Positions 25,605 to 34,507 are shown, counted from the first letter of the stretch. The stretch is DNA of 36,038 nucleotides from Pedobacter petrophilus (GCF_009674725.1 NZ_WKKH01000043.1:1-36038), one strand, 5' to 3'. Program-made: numbers and translations. The notes: a model not told the origin generated them from the sequence alone.

Positions 25605-26516
25605 TTATTTAGATAGGTAATAATTTAAGGTTTTGGACAAAGCTACGTTAAAATCAGTAAAATCGATCATCCCAATTTCATTAGTTAGCTTGGTAATATC
25701 TCCTTCGATATGCATGGATTGATTTTCACGATATGGAATAGCACCAAAATTTAGTAAAAAAGATGGATTTATAGCATCTCTTATTTGAACAAGCAGCGAC
25801 TTTAGTGTTAACGTATGATTTCCTGAAACATTATAAATCCCAGATTTAATTTCACTTTCTACAATTGACAATAAAATTTTCGCAAAGTCGCCTGCGTATA
25901 GATACGCGTATCTCTGCTCTCCACCTGTGAAATCCATTTCTGACTTAGTTTTCATGGTGTTAACAACAGAGGGAATCAACCAGTTGTCACTTTCCCGCTC
26001 ACCAAATACAGAAAATACCCTTAACCAAAGCCAATTAATATTATTGAGTTCAGAATAAGTCTTTAAAATTTGTAAACAGCTTAACTTAACACTTGCATAA
26101 GCACTCATAGGCTGCACCGCATCATCTTCTGAAACTTTGTGGCTTATATTGCCATATTCTGCCTGAGAGCCAAGAAAGATGAATTTCTTTAAATCCAGCC
26201 TTTGGGTCAACTCTAGAAGGTCAATCAAAAGCGCTATATTTTTTGCCTGGAGAGACCACTGATTTCGATCATTAGCTTCAACACCAATCCATGCACAATG
26301 GATAATTTCAGTGGGCGATTGAGTGATTACCTGCGCTTTCCAGTCACTGCCATTGTCAAGGTCTATCCATTTGATAGCATCAGCAAAAGAAGTACACCTG
26401 GATAAATTAGATGTACTTCTTTTCAATCCTATTACCTCAACCTGATGTTGAATTAATATTTCTGCAATATGCGACCCTAGAAAACCCGTAATGCCAGTTA
26501 ATAATACTTTACGCAT
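25605..26516 (-). CDS. Extended SDR, possible YerF-like reductase of the CDP-branched sugar
   Basis: A 303-residue NAD(P)-dependent protein with GITGFLG (8-14), catalytic Ser117 in GSQAEYG, and YASVK (Tyr140, Lys144). Its position between rfbG and the thiamine-diphosphate enzyme points to reduction of a keto group late in the CDP-sugar pathway. If the neighbour adds an acetyl branch, this enzyme would reduce the branch ketone as YerF does. Without that step it would be an abequose/paratose-synthase-like 4-reductase. The start overlaps rfbG by 8 bases (26509-26516). The family is certain; the choice between the two roles rests on the neighbour. Confidence 0.8.
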   Translation of the reverse strand: MRKVLLTGITGFLGSHIAEILIQHQVEVIGLKRSTSNLSRCTSFADAIKWIDLDNGSDWKAQVITQSPTEIIHCAWIGVEANDRNQWSLQAKNIALLIDLLELTQRLDLKKFIFLGSQAEYGNISHKVSEDDAVQPMSAYASVKLSCLQILKTYSELNNINWLWLRVFSVFGERESDNWLIPSVVNTMKTKSEMDFTGGEQRYAYLYAGDFAKILLSIVESEIKSGIYNVSGNHTLTLKSLLVQIRDAINPSFLLNFGAIPYRENQSMHIEGDITKLTNEIGMIDFTDFNVALSKTLNYYLSK

Positions 26517-27588
26517 TGAGGTATGCTAAAATTTGATTTGCAGTTACGGAATCTATATTTTCCTTATCAGCTACGAATGACTTATACCAGCTTATTGTAG
26601 TCTCAACGGCCTTAGCCGCATTCAATTTTGGTTGCCAGTGAAGATCAGCAATAGCTTTACTGATGTCTAATTTGAGTAGCCCTGCTTCATGGGGTTGATT
26701 TGGTAGCTGTTCAACTTTGTACTTTCCAGTCCCCCAACAATCAATAGCAAGCTTTAACATTTCGCTCACCGGTAGGGCATCCGTTGCATAAGGGCCGAAA
26801 TTATAAGCCACTCCAAATTTAACAGGATCAGCTTCTAAATTCATACCCAATATCAAATAGGCGATAACCGGCTCGAGAACATGTTGCCATGGACGTACAG
26901 ATTTAGGATTTCTAACCACTATTTCTTCATCATTTGATAATGCTTTGGCAATATCCGGGATTAAACGATCTTTAGACCAGTCACCTCCACCAATAACGTT
27001 CCCGGCCCTGCCAATCGCAATGCCTTTATGGTGTTCGCTGATCTTTGCTTTATTAAAAAATGAATTCTTATACGAATCTATCACCAATTCCGTACAAGCC
27101 TTACTAGCGCTATAAGGGTCATAACCACCTAAACGATCATTTTCTCTGTAAGGATAATCCCATTCGTTATTGTGATATACTTTGTCTGTGGTGATTAACA
27201 CAACAGAACACTTTTTATCAAGCAATCGAACGGCATCCAACAGGTTTGCCGTACCAATGGCATTCACCTCAAACGTTTCGGATGGAATATCATAAGATAA
27301 TCTTACCAACGGCTGAGCGGCCAGATGGAAAATAAAATCAGGTTGGAAGTCTAAAACTGATTTTTTTAACACCTCACGGTCTCTCAAATCTGCTATAGTT
27401 GATTCACAAATTTGATCTCCACCGATTAAATAGTATAAATCATTTTCGGTTTGAGGCGCTAAAGCATAGCCCTTTACTTCCGCTCCCAATAGTTGCAGGG
27501 TTTTAAGCATCCAGGATCCTTTGAATCCTGTATGACCGGTAAGGAAAACTTTCTTACCGGAATAAGTTTGCTTTAGTTGATCTAACAT
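26509..27588 (-). CDS. rfbG: CDP-glucose 4,6-dehydratase
   Basis: Converts CDP-D-glucose to CDP-4-keto-6-deoxy-D-glucose using bound NAD+. GHTGFKGSW (18-26) is the distinctive dinucleotide motif of this subgroup, TTDKVY (133-138) holds the catalytic Thr-Asp-Lys, and YSASK (Tyr159, Lys163) completes the site. ENDRLGGYDPYSASK and GRAGNVIGGGDW are typical for CDP-glucose dehydratases. Length 359 residues, as usual. It lies one base from rfbF and overlaps the SDR gene. With rfbF, rfbH and the E3-like gene it completes the route to a CDP-3,6-dideoxyhexulose. Confidence 0.96.
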   Translation of the reverse strand: MLDQLKQTYSGKKVFLTGHTGFKGSWMLKTLQLLGAEVKGYALAPQTENDLYYLIGGDQICESTIADLRDREVLKKSVLDFQPDFIFHLAAQPLVRLSYDIPSETFEVNAIGTANLLDAVRLLDKKCSVVLITTDKVYHNNEWDYPYRENDRLGGYDPYSASKACTELVIDSYKNSFFNKAKISEHHKGIAIGRAGNVIGGGDWSKDRLIPDIAKALSNDEEIVVRNPKSVRPWQHVLEPVIAYLILGMNLEADPVKFGVAYNFGPYATDALPVSEMLKLAIDCWGTGKYKVEQLPNQPHEAGLLKLDISKAIADLHWQPKLNAAKAVETTISWYKSFVADKENIDSVTANQILAYLNA

Positions 27589-27589
27589 A

Positions 27590-28366
27590 CTACCAGATTT
27601 TCCATTTTGCCTGCCCAGTAGACCAAAGCTGTTCTAATTCAATCCGATCCCTTAAGGCGTCCATAGGTTTCCAGAATCCGCCATGCTTGTAGGCAGCCAG
27701 TTGACCATCGTTTGCTATTTCTTTTAGTGGTATATTCTCCCACTGGATCTCATCCATGTCTCCTTCAAGATATTTGAAAATACCAGGCTCTAAAACGAAG
27801 AACCCGCCATTAATCCACATCCCATCACCCTGAGGTTTTTCTACAAAGTGATTTACAGAACCATCTTCATCCATTTCAATATTTCCAAAACGACCAGGCG
27901 TTTGAATGCTGGTTAGTGTCGCCAACTTACCATGGCTTTTGTGAAAGTCAACAAGATTTGTGATATTGATATCAGCTACTCCATCCCCATAGGTCAGCAT
28001 GAACGTTTCATCCCGTACATATTTTTGGATTTTCTTAATCCTACCTGCGGTATTGGTTGTTAAACCCGTATCAACTAAGGTTACTTTAAAGGACTCAGAA
28101 TTCGAAAAATGAACATCGACTTTATTTTTTTCTATGTCAATACTGACATCAGAATTATACAGATAATAATTTAAAAAGTACTCCTTAATGCTCTGGGCTT
28201 TGTAACCCAGGCATAATACGAAATCGTTGTAGCCATAGACCTCATAGATTTTCATAATATGCCATAAAATAGGCTTACCACCGATTTCAACCATTGGTTT
28301 CGGCCTGGCTTCCGTTTCTTCCATAAGCCTGGTACCTAAACCACCAGCAAGAATTACAACTTTCAT
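27590..28366 (-). CDS. rfbF: Glucose-1-phosphate cytidylyltransferase
   Basis: Makes CDP-glucose from CTP and glucose 1-phosphate. The N-terminal nucleotide-binding motif LAGGLGTRLMEETEARPKPM and the following EIGGKPILWHIMK are characteristic of this enzyme as opposed to RmlA. GDGVADINITNLVDFH and GRFGNIEMDEDG are also typical. Length 258 residues, as in Salmonella and Yersinia. It is the first committed step for all CDP-dideoxyhexoses. It lies 4 bases after the E3-like gene and 1 base before rfbG, in the same order as ddhD-ddhA-ddhB in Yersinia O-antigen loci. Confidence 0.97.
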   Translation of the reverse strand: MKVVILAGGLGTRLMEETEARPKPMVEIGGKPILWHIMKIYEVYGYNDFVLCLGYKAQSIKEYFLNYYLYNSDVSIDIEKNKVDVHFSNSESFKVTLVDTGLTTNTAGRIKKIQKYVRDETFMLTYGDGVADINITNLVDFHKSHGKLATLTSIQTPGRFGNIEMDEDGSVNHFVEKPQGDGMWINGGFFVLEPGIFKYLEGDMDEIQWENIPLKEIANDGQLAAYKHGGFWKPMDALRDRIELEQLWSTGQAKWKIW

Positions 28367-28370
28367 ATGT

Positions 28371-29408
28371 TTAATTTTGGATTTCTATTTGTACATTTTC
28401 TGTTAATGGATGTGAGCAGCATAATAAATACTCATGCTCTTCCAGATCACTTCTTTCCTTGGTGAGGCCAATCATTTTAAGAGCCCCACTTAATACTTTA
28501 CCTTTACAAGTACTACAATTACCGGTCTGACAAGAATAAGGTAGTTCTATATCAGCATCTAAAGCCGCTTCTAAAATGGTTTTGCCTTTAGCTATTTCTA
28601 GCTTATGCAACTTGCCCTCGAAAGTAAGTGAAATCTCCTGAGTATGGATATCGATAAAGTCTTTTGGGTCTTTAACCAACTCAAAGTCTTCAGAATAAAC
28701 ATTAATTAAGCGACCAAACTTAGTTTGTATGGCACTTTTAACTGATTCTTTCAAACCTATGGGTCCGCAGATGTAATGCGCACAGCAATTTGGATCCAGT
28801 GCGACATCTAGAATGGATAAGGCTTTATCCTGATCAATTCTCCCTTGAATCAGATATGGATTTCCCTCATCAAGCACGAGTTTAGTATGAAAATGTCTAA
28901 TGGTTAATCTTTCAGAATACCGAGTTTTTAAGGCTTCAATCTGATCTTTAAAGATAGTCGTTTCATGGTTTTTATTTCCATAATTCAAATGGACGTTTAT
29001 ACTTGCAGTTGAGCTAAGAATATGCTTAATAATTGAAATTAACGGCGTAATACCACTGCCAACGCCCCAAAAATAAACATCGGTTATAGCATCATCTGTT
29101 CCAAAAATAAAGTCACCCATTGGAGACATTACTTCGATGGAATCTCCAACGTTAATCATATCATTAATATGATTAGACACTAATCCATTTGCCACACGTT
29201 TGACAGTAACCTCTAAAAAGGTATCAACATTTGGAGACGAAGAAAATGAATAAGGCCGAATATATCTCCTGCCATTAATTCTAAAAATTAATGTGAGATA
29301 CTGGCCCGCAATATATTTAATTTTCTTTAAACCAGGTTGTTTGAAGCATAAAGTAACTGTGTCTTCAGTTTCCTTTCGGATTTCCGCCACCTTTAAAGTA
29401 TAATTCAT
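28371..29408 (-). CDS. E3-like flavin/iron-sulfur reductase (FNR domain then C-terminal ferredoxin)
   Basis: Probably supplies electrons from NAD(P)H through FAD and a [2Fe-2S] cluster to RfbH. The FAD site RPYS is at 51-54, the pyridine-nucleotide loop GVGSGITP at 115-122 and CGP at 214-216. A plant-type ferredoxin domain follows at about 255-345 with Cys293-X4-Cys298-X2-Cys301 and Cys330/Cys331. In the known E3 (AscD/RfbI/DdhD) the ferredoxin domain is at the N-terminus. Here the order is reversed, as in phenylacetyl-CoA epoxidase reductases (PaaE). Both the position at the head of the CDP-sugar genes and the absence of any oxygenase in the window support an E3 role. Length 345 residues. 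Confidence 0.85.
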   Translation of the reverse strand: MNYTLKVAEIRKETEDTVTLCFKQPGLKKIKYIAGQYLTLIFRINGRRYIRPYSFSSSPNVDTFLEVTVKRVANGLVSNHINDMINVGDSIEVMSPMGDFIFGTDDAITDVYFWGVGSGITPLISIIKHILSSTASINVHLNYGNKNHETTIFKDQIEALKTRYSERLTIRHFHTKLVLDEGNPYLIQGRIDQDKALSILDVALDPNCCAHYICGPIGLKESVKSAIQTKFGRLINVYSEDFELVKDPKDFIDIHTQEISLTFEGKLHKLEIAKGKTILEAALDADIELPYSCQTGNCSTCKGKVLSGALKMIGLTKERSDLEEHEYLLCCSHPLTENVQIEIQN

Positions 29409-29413
29409 AAATC

Positions 29414-31768
29414 TTATCCTCTAAACTTTTTAAGTAGAGACTTAAATGTGCTATTAGTTTCATTTTCTCCGTAAGATCCATAGCCATAACCATAGCCATA
29501 ATCTTTTGGAACAATGTCATTCACTACTATGCCTAAATTATTCATTCTTTGTGTTCGATATAATTGATCTACAATATAAAGTTGGTTTTTTTGAGTAACT
29601 TTCTGTCTTATAATATACAAAGTCGCGTCTGCATACTTAGCTAAAAGCTGGGCATCCGTGATAATACCAACAGGGGGAGCATCCATGATAATATAATCGA
29701 ACTGCTCTTTCAATTGGGCAATTAAATCATCTGTATGCTCAGACATGATAGTTTCAGCAGGATTTGGAGGTAGTGGTCCTGATGAGATAATAAACATATT
29801 TGGGTTAATTGCCAGTGGTTTTATGATATGCTGAACTTTTACAGATGGATCGATAGTATAATTACTAAAACCAGTTGTATTAGCTACTCCTAATTTTGCT
29901 GAAAGGCCAGGTTTACGTAAATCCAGTTCCATTAATAAAACTTTTTTGCCTGCGAGTGCAAGTATATTACCTAAATTAATAGCTGTAAATGATTTACCTT
30001 CTCCAGAGGCAGTTGAAGTCAATAATATTACTTTTTGGCTTGATGTTTTTAAATAAAAAGAAAGATTGGTTCGCAAAGCCCTAAATTGTTCAGATATCGC
30101 GGATCTTCCCTGATGTGCTACAATTAAATTGTCTGTACTACTATTGTGATTAATTTCACCAATAATTGGTGTAATCGTTGCTGAGGTAATATCTTCTTTT
30201 GTAGAAACCGTGGTATTTAATAAGTTAATTAATATTATAAATACTGTTGGAATGATAAGCCCTATAACTATAGCAATCAAATAAATCGTATTTTGCTTTG
30301 GGCTGATTGGAGCAATAGCAGATTTTGGAGGATCTATTGTCTTTGCTATCGCTAAATTTGAAGTTTTAGAAATAGCAGTTTCTTCTGCTTTTTGCATCAA
30401 AAATATATATAACTCTTGTTTGATTTGTTGATTTCTAGCAAGCTTTAAATAATCTTTTTCGATTTGTGGAACTTGCTCTCCCCTCCCCTCAGCCTGATTG
30501 AGTTGAGAACGAAGTTTATCTCGGGTAATGATATAACTATTTTTTGAACTCTGTATATTACTCAATAAACCAGCTCTTAATCCAGAAATTTGCTCATCAA
30601 TATTCTTTATAAAAGGGCTTTCTTCTGTATCGCTCAATAGACGTTTATCTCTCTCTATTAATAACGAATTATATTGACTCATTATACCAGAAAATACCAT
30701 ATCTGATGAAAGTAAAGAAGCTGGAAAAACCCTCTTATTTTTGCTCTCATCTTTTAAATAGCCTTCCAGTTCGCTTAATACCGTTATCTGAGTTTCCGCC
30801 TTCGCCAGCTCATTCGTAAATGCAGAGGTGCTTTGAACAAGTAACTTGCTTTGTTCAGACATATCAGTCAATTTATTATTTTGCTTGAACCTCTCCTGCT
30901 TATTTTCAACATCACCTAATTCGCCAGAAATGATGCTTAGCCTTTTCTGTATAAATGTAGTCGTACTATCCGCTATAATATTCTTTTCTTCGAGGCTTGA
31001 TGAAATATATCGGTTTATTATGGCCCTTAAAATATCTTCACCTTTTCTTGGGTGCGGATATGAGAGTCCTAAATCCATTATCGTTACCTGTTTATTTGTT
31101 ACACCAACTGTCATTTTACCTTGCAATTCTGCAACACGATCATCTATCGAAGAAACTTGAATTAAAAATTTACCATGTTCAAGCTTTGCAATGCCAGTTG
31201 GAATTAGTTTAACTATTCCCACTCCATTCAAGTTAAACTCTTCATTAAATCTTATTTCCTTTTCAAAGTCGTTAGCGGAAACTTTAAGTGTATTAGAGCC
31301 CGTTACATCTACTGTGACCAACGTTTGAGAAATGGTATCTAATGCTTTTGTAATGGATAATTTGATTGGCGTTTGGTATATTTCCCTTTTCTTGAAACCT
31401 ACCTTCTCCTGATAAACAATGTTGAGTTCCATCTGACGAACGACCTGTTCCATCAAAAATCTTGTTCTTAAAATTTCCACTTCATTGTCTACAGAACTTT
31501 TCCCCCCCATAATCCCACCAAGATCCATTAATGCAGAACCTTGTGCTCCAGGTGATCCACCTTTATCATTACTATTAACCAATACTTTTGAGCTTATCTG
31601 ATAGATAGGAGGAGTATACTTTGAATAGAAATAGGCTATTATCAACGAAATGAGAACCGCACCAAGATATAGATACCAGTTATCTAAAAGTTTTAATATT
31701 ATTTTCCTAATATCAAGTGTTTCATCTTCTGCACGAAGATCTAAATTTTGTTCTGGAATTGAGTTCAT
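29414..31768 (-). CDS. wzc: Wzc-type polysaccharide co-polymerase and BY-kinase
   Basis: An inner-membrane protein of 784 residues that sets chain length and couples polymerisation to export. Membrane segments lie at about 31-49 and 494-517 and enclose a large periplasmic domain with predicted coiled coil (about 255-450). The cytoplasmic tyrosine kinase domain has Walker A STASGEGKS (585-593), Walker A' LMELDLRKPGL (612-622) and Walker B YIIMDAPP (692-699). The tail carries the tyrosine cluster YGYGYGYGSYG (757-767), the usual autophosphorylation target. Kinase and transmembrane parts are in one protein, as in Proteobacteria. The partner phosphatase Wzb is not in the window. It is 13 bases after wza. 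Confidence 0.96.
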   Translation of the reverse strand: MNSIPEQNLDLRAEDETLDIRKIILKLLDNWYLYLGAVLISLIIAYFYSKYTPPIYQISSKVLVNSNDKGGSPGAQGSALMDLGGIMGGKSSVDNEVEILRTRFLMEQVVRQMELNIVYQEKVGFKKREIYQTPIKLSITKALDTISQTLVTVDVTGSNTLKVSANDFEKEIRFNEEFNLNGVGIVKLIPTGIAKLEHGKFLIQVSSIDDRVAELQGKMTVGVTNKQVTIMDLGLSYPHPRKGEDILRAIINRYISSSLEEKNIIADSTTTFIQKRLSIISGELGDVENKQERFKQNNKLTDMSEQSKLLVQSTSAFTNELAKAETQITVLSELEGYLKDESKNKRVFPASLLSSDMVFSGIMSQYNSLLIERDKRLLSDTEESPFIKNIDEQISGLRAGLLSNIQSSKNSYIITRDKLRSQLNQAEGRGEQVPQIEKDYLKLARNQQIKQELYIFLMQKAEETAISKTSNLAIAKTIDPPKSAIAPISPKQNTIYLIAIVIGLIIPTVFIILINLLNTTVSTKEDITSATITPIIGEINHNSSTDNLIVAHQGRSAISEQFRALRTNLSFYLKTSSQKVILLTSTASGEGKSFTAINLGNILALAGKKVLLMELDLRKPGLSAKLGVANTTGFSNYTIDPSVKVQHIIKPLAINPNMFIISSGPLPPNPAETIMSEHTDDLIAQLKEQFDYIIMDAPPVGIITDAQLLAKYADATLYIIRQKVTQKNQLYIVDQLYRTQRMNNLGIVVNDIVPKDYGYGYGYGSYGENETNSTFKSLLKKFRG

Positions 31769-31781
31769 TTATGAATTATTT

Positions 31782-32591
31782 TTATCTGAAACTAGTGATA
31801 GCAATAATAATTACGGAAAGGACCGACGCCAATACACTTACGGTTTGAATTTGTGCAGAATTAGATGCTGATACCTTTCGTTTGTTAGGCTCCACATAAA
31901 CTACATCATTTTGTTTTAAATAATAGTAAGGGCTATTAAAAATCTCTGATGAATTTAAATCTAAACGGGCAAATTCCTTTTTACCATTATTATCCCTTAC
32001 AATCAATACATTCTCTCGTCGGCCATAGATAGTCAAATCACCGGCAAGACTTAGTGCATCTAGAATGGTAACTTTCTCATTCGGCAATGTATAGGCAGAG
32101 GGAGCATTCACTTCGCCTAAAACGCTGACCTTAAAATTGGCAAATCTTAATTGAACATTAGGTTCTTTATAAACTACAGCAGCCTTCTCCCGAATTAATT
32201 CTCGTGCCTCATACGTCGTCAATCCGGCAACTTTAACTTTCCCAATTAAAGAAAGTTCAACATCTCCATTCTTGTCTACCAAAAAACCAGAAACTTGCTG
32301 CGCCGTTGCAGAAGTATTTGCAGATCCACCTAAAATATTATTAGATGCCGCTTGATTAACAACCACCCCGTTTTGCGGATTCAAAGTAAAAACATTAATA
32401 CTCAGTATATCATCTGGCTGTATAATAGGTTCCGTAAATTTTGTGGCATTTTCGAGTTGCGCTTGATTGACTGTTTGAATATCCTGAAAATAAGCGATTT
32501 TTTTATTGCTTACACAGGAAGTTTGCAGAGCTAAAAGAACAATTAAAATATAAAAAATTGAATCGCCTTTCTTGATTTTGTTTATATTCAT
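31782..32591 (-). CDS. wza: Wza-type polysaccharide export lipoprotein
   Basis: Forms the outer-membrane/periplasmic export channel. The N-terminus has a positively charged stretch, a hydrophobic core (FYILIVLLALQ) and Cys26 in LQTSC, a likely lipoprotein site although the lipobox is loose. A polysaccharide-export domain (about 50-135) is followed by an SLBB-like domain (about 145-225, including GEVNAPSAYTLP). A hydrophobic C-terminal helix (SVLASVLSVIIIAITSF) could insert in the outer membrane. The 269-residue size is typical for Bacteroidota and shorter than E. coli Wza. It is the first gene of the long operon, with a 191-bp upstream region carrying an inverted repeat. Confidence 0.93.
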   Translation of the reverse strand: MNINKIKKGDSIFYILIVLLALQTSCVSNKKIAYFQDIQTVNQAQLENATKFTEPIIQPDDILSINVFTLNPQNGVVVNQAASNNILGGSANTSATAQQVSGFLVDKNGDVELSLIGKVKVAGLTTYEARELIREKAAVVYKEPNVQLRFANFKVSVLGEVNAPSAYTLPNEKVTILDALSLAGDLTIYGRRENVLIVRDNNGKKEFARLDLNSSEIFNSPYYYLKQNDVVYVEPNKRKVSASNSAQIQTVSVLASVLSVIIIAITSFR

Positions 32592-32663
32592 AGGTATTTA
32601 TGGTAGTCAAATATTACCATTTCTAAAATTAAATAAGTTAAATATTGGTATAATCTATAATTC

Positions 32664-32705
32664 TTGCAATTGAATAAACGTTACTTTAAACCAATTGCAA
32701 ACTTA
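32664..32705 (-). promoter_or_regulatory. Candidate promoter with overlapping inverted repeat for the wza operon
   Basis: On the minus strand TAAGTTTG (32705-32698) fits the TAnnTTTG -7 box exactly, placing transcription start near 32691 and a leader of about 100 bases before wza. A perfect 9-bp inverted repeat, TTGCAATTG (32664-32672) and CAATTGCAA (32692-32700), overlaps the box and straddles the predicted start. It could be an operator or a leader hairpin. A second, weaker box (AATATTTG, 7 of 8) is at 32615-32608. The rest of 32592-32782 is AT-rich with no further signal I recognise. Confidence 0.4.
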
Positions 32706-32782
32706 ATCATTTAAATGTAATAATGAAATTAGCTTACTTATTTGACCAATTCACTAAACTTTGAATTTAAAAAATTCATTAT

Positions 32783-34507
32783 CTAATTAAATAGATATAC
32801 AAGCCCAACTTTTGCATGTAAATTGTTTACATCTTGCTTGTGCCAATTCCAATAATCACCTGGAGGATTACTATCTTGCCATTGATATTGATAATTTAAT
32901 GATTTAACGTACGTAAGCTGCGCATTGGCCACGAACCGTTTGAAATTCCAGGAGAAAGTACTTCCTATAGCCAAATCTATCCAATGCCTGTTGATATACT
33001 GTCTTCGATCTGCCGAAGCAAAAGCAAAATCATAAAAGAGATCATTATTATTTACCTTACGTTCGAGTTGCAATCCGATGCGTTTCAATCCCTTTACCCA
33101 GCTCACATCCAGCGTTTGCAGATTACTCCCTGGTCCGATTCCAGCACCAAGAACCTGACCCTTATTCGTATATCCATCTAAAACCTGTCCATGACTATAC
33201 CAACTCGGATAGTCACGAAGTTGACCTGTAGTAGTTCTTTCTAACTGTGTTAGCTCTACACCAACCTGTATAAATTCATCTGGTCTTCGTAATGGAACTA
33301 ACTTTCTAACACCCACTATATAAGCCCGGGTATGTTCCGGTTCTGCAGCTGCATCCCTTAAATCATAAGAATGATCATTCCTGCCAAACTGAAAATAAAC
33401 TTCTGCTTTGCTTTCTGTAAAAACATATTTAGTGAAAAATGAGATGTATTGATCCCTTTCCGCAGCATCCTCACTGTACGTTCCTTCTGGCGTAACGTAT
33501 CCTACTTTTTCCACCTGAGAAAAAATCGGGAAATAGTCACCAAAACCATTGCCCATTTTTGATCGGTTTACAATAAAGGTCCTATCAAAACCCAGGTATA
33601 AGCCTGGCACCCATTTTGGCTGATAAGTTAAGACCATACCAGAAATGTAACGCCATTCATAGGGTTTTTGAACCAATTCATTTCTGATCGCTTGCGGAAC
33701 GGTTGGATCCCGGTTTAAGGTAAAGCCTGATTGCTCTAATCTTCCTCCAATAACCTGTGCTTCAAAAGATCCGATATAAGTTTTCACTGGTCGGGTTGTG
33801 TTTAAAGTTAGGTGTCTAAACCCAGATGCATTGTTTGTCATCAACAAAGAGTTTCGAACTCCTGGCCCCCACCATAAGTTTTCATTGGAAAAGCCTGCTG
33901 ATACCGGACCAACATTTAAGCGGATGCTGCTCTGCCCTAAACTTAGTTTTGAATATTGTTTGTTGCCCATGCGATCAGGCAGATCAATCCGATTATAAAA
34001 CAAGCCAGTAAACGGAGTATTCCAGTACACCCCATTCGGTGCATCGGCTAAGCGCTGAAAATTACTATTTTCTGCAAAAACATATTCTGGCCTCAACTGA
34101 ATACTTAAAGGCCCAATCTTGGCGTAGATCCCTGCAGAAATTTGCGTTTGATAACCTTTTGCCTGCACCATGGAGCCATCATTCATTCCATAAGGATGAT
34201 GCGAATTAAATTGTTGCTGCCAGGCTACAGGTAGCGCATAAATCTGCGTATGTAATTTAGGATTACTGTAAAGTAACTTTCTAAAGTGGTTTAAGGAATA
34301 ACTGGTATCTGGATCTAAAGATAAATCATTTCTATCCGACATAAACATCGGCCGGATCATATAAGAACTATTCGAACTATCTTTACCCAACAGTTGTTGC
34401 CTTCTGTAGGCATCTTCTACATTTTCCAGTAAACCAACCGGCAAAGTCTGGGCAAAAGCCATCCCATTTACGAAGAAAAGCATTAAGGAGAGGTAGAAAA
34501 TTCTCAT
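32783..34507 (-). CDS. Wzi-family capsule assembly outer-membrane protein
   Basis: A 574-residue beta-barrel protein with a clear signal peptide (MRIFYLSLMLFFVNGMAFA, cleavage before Gln20). Family features include QLRPEYVFAEN, GQSSIRLNVGPVSAGFSNEN and the following NLWWGPGVRNSLLMTNNASG. Many alternating hydrophobic strands and a C-terminus ending in an aromatic strand (VGLVYLFN) fit an outer-membrane barrel. In E. coli Wzi binds K30 capsule and helps to attach it to the surface. It is read in the same direction as the operon but separated from wza by 191 bp and has its own promoter candidate. Capsule, rather than lipid-A-linked O-antigen, is made more likely by its presence. Confidence 0.9.
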   Translation of the reverse strand: MRIFYLSLMLFFVNGMAFAQTLPVGLLENVEDAYRRQQLLGKDSSNSSYMIRPMFMSDRNDLSLDPDTSYSLNHFRKLLYSNPKLHTQIYALPVAWQQQFNSHHPYGMNDGSMVQAKGYQTQISAGIYAKIGPLSIQLRPEYVFAENSNFQRLADAPNGVYWNTPFTGLFYNRIDLPDRMGNKQYSKLSLGQSSIRLNVGPVSAGFSNENLWWGPGVRNSLLMTNNASGFRHLTLNTTRPVKTYIGSFEAQVIGGRLEQSGFTLNRDPTVPQAIRNELVQKPYEWRYISGMVLTYQPKWVPGLYLGFDRTFIVNRSKMGNGFGDYFPIFSQVEKVGYVTPEGTYSEDAAERDQYISFFTKYVFTESKAEVYFQFGRNDHSYDLRDAAAEPEHTRAYIVGVRKLVPLRRPDEFIQVGVELTQLERTTTGQLRDYPSWYSHGQVLDGYTNKGQVLGAGIGPGSNLQTLDVSWVKGLKRIGLQLERKVNNNDLFYDFAFASADRRQYINRHWIDLAIGSTFSWNFKRFVANAQLTYVKSLNYQYQWQDSNPPGDYWNWHKQDVNNLHAKVGLVYLFN

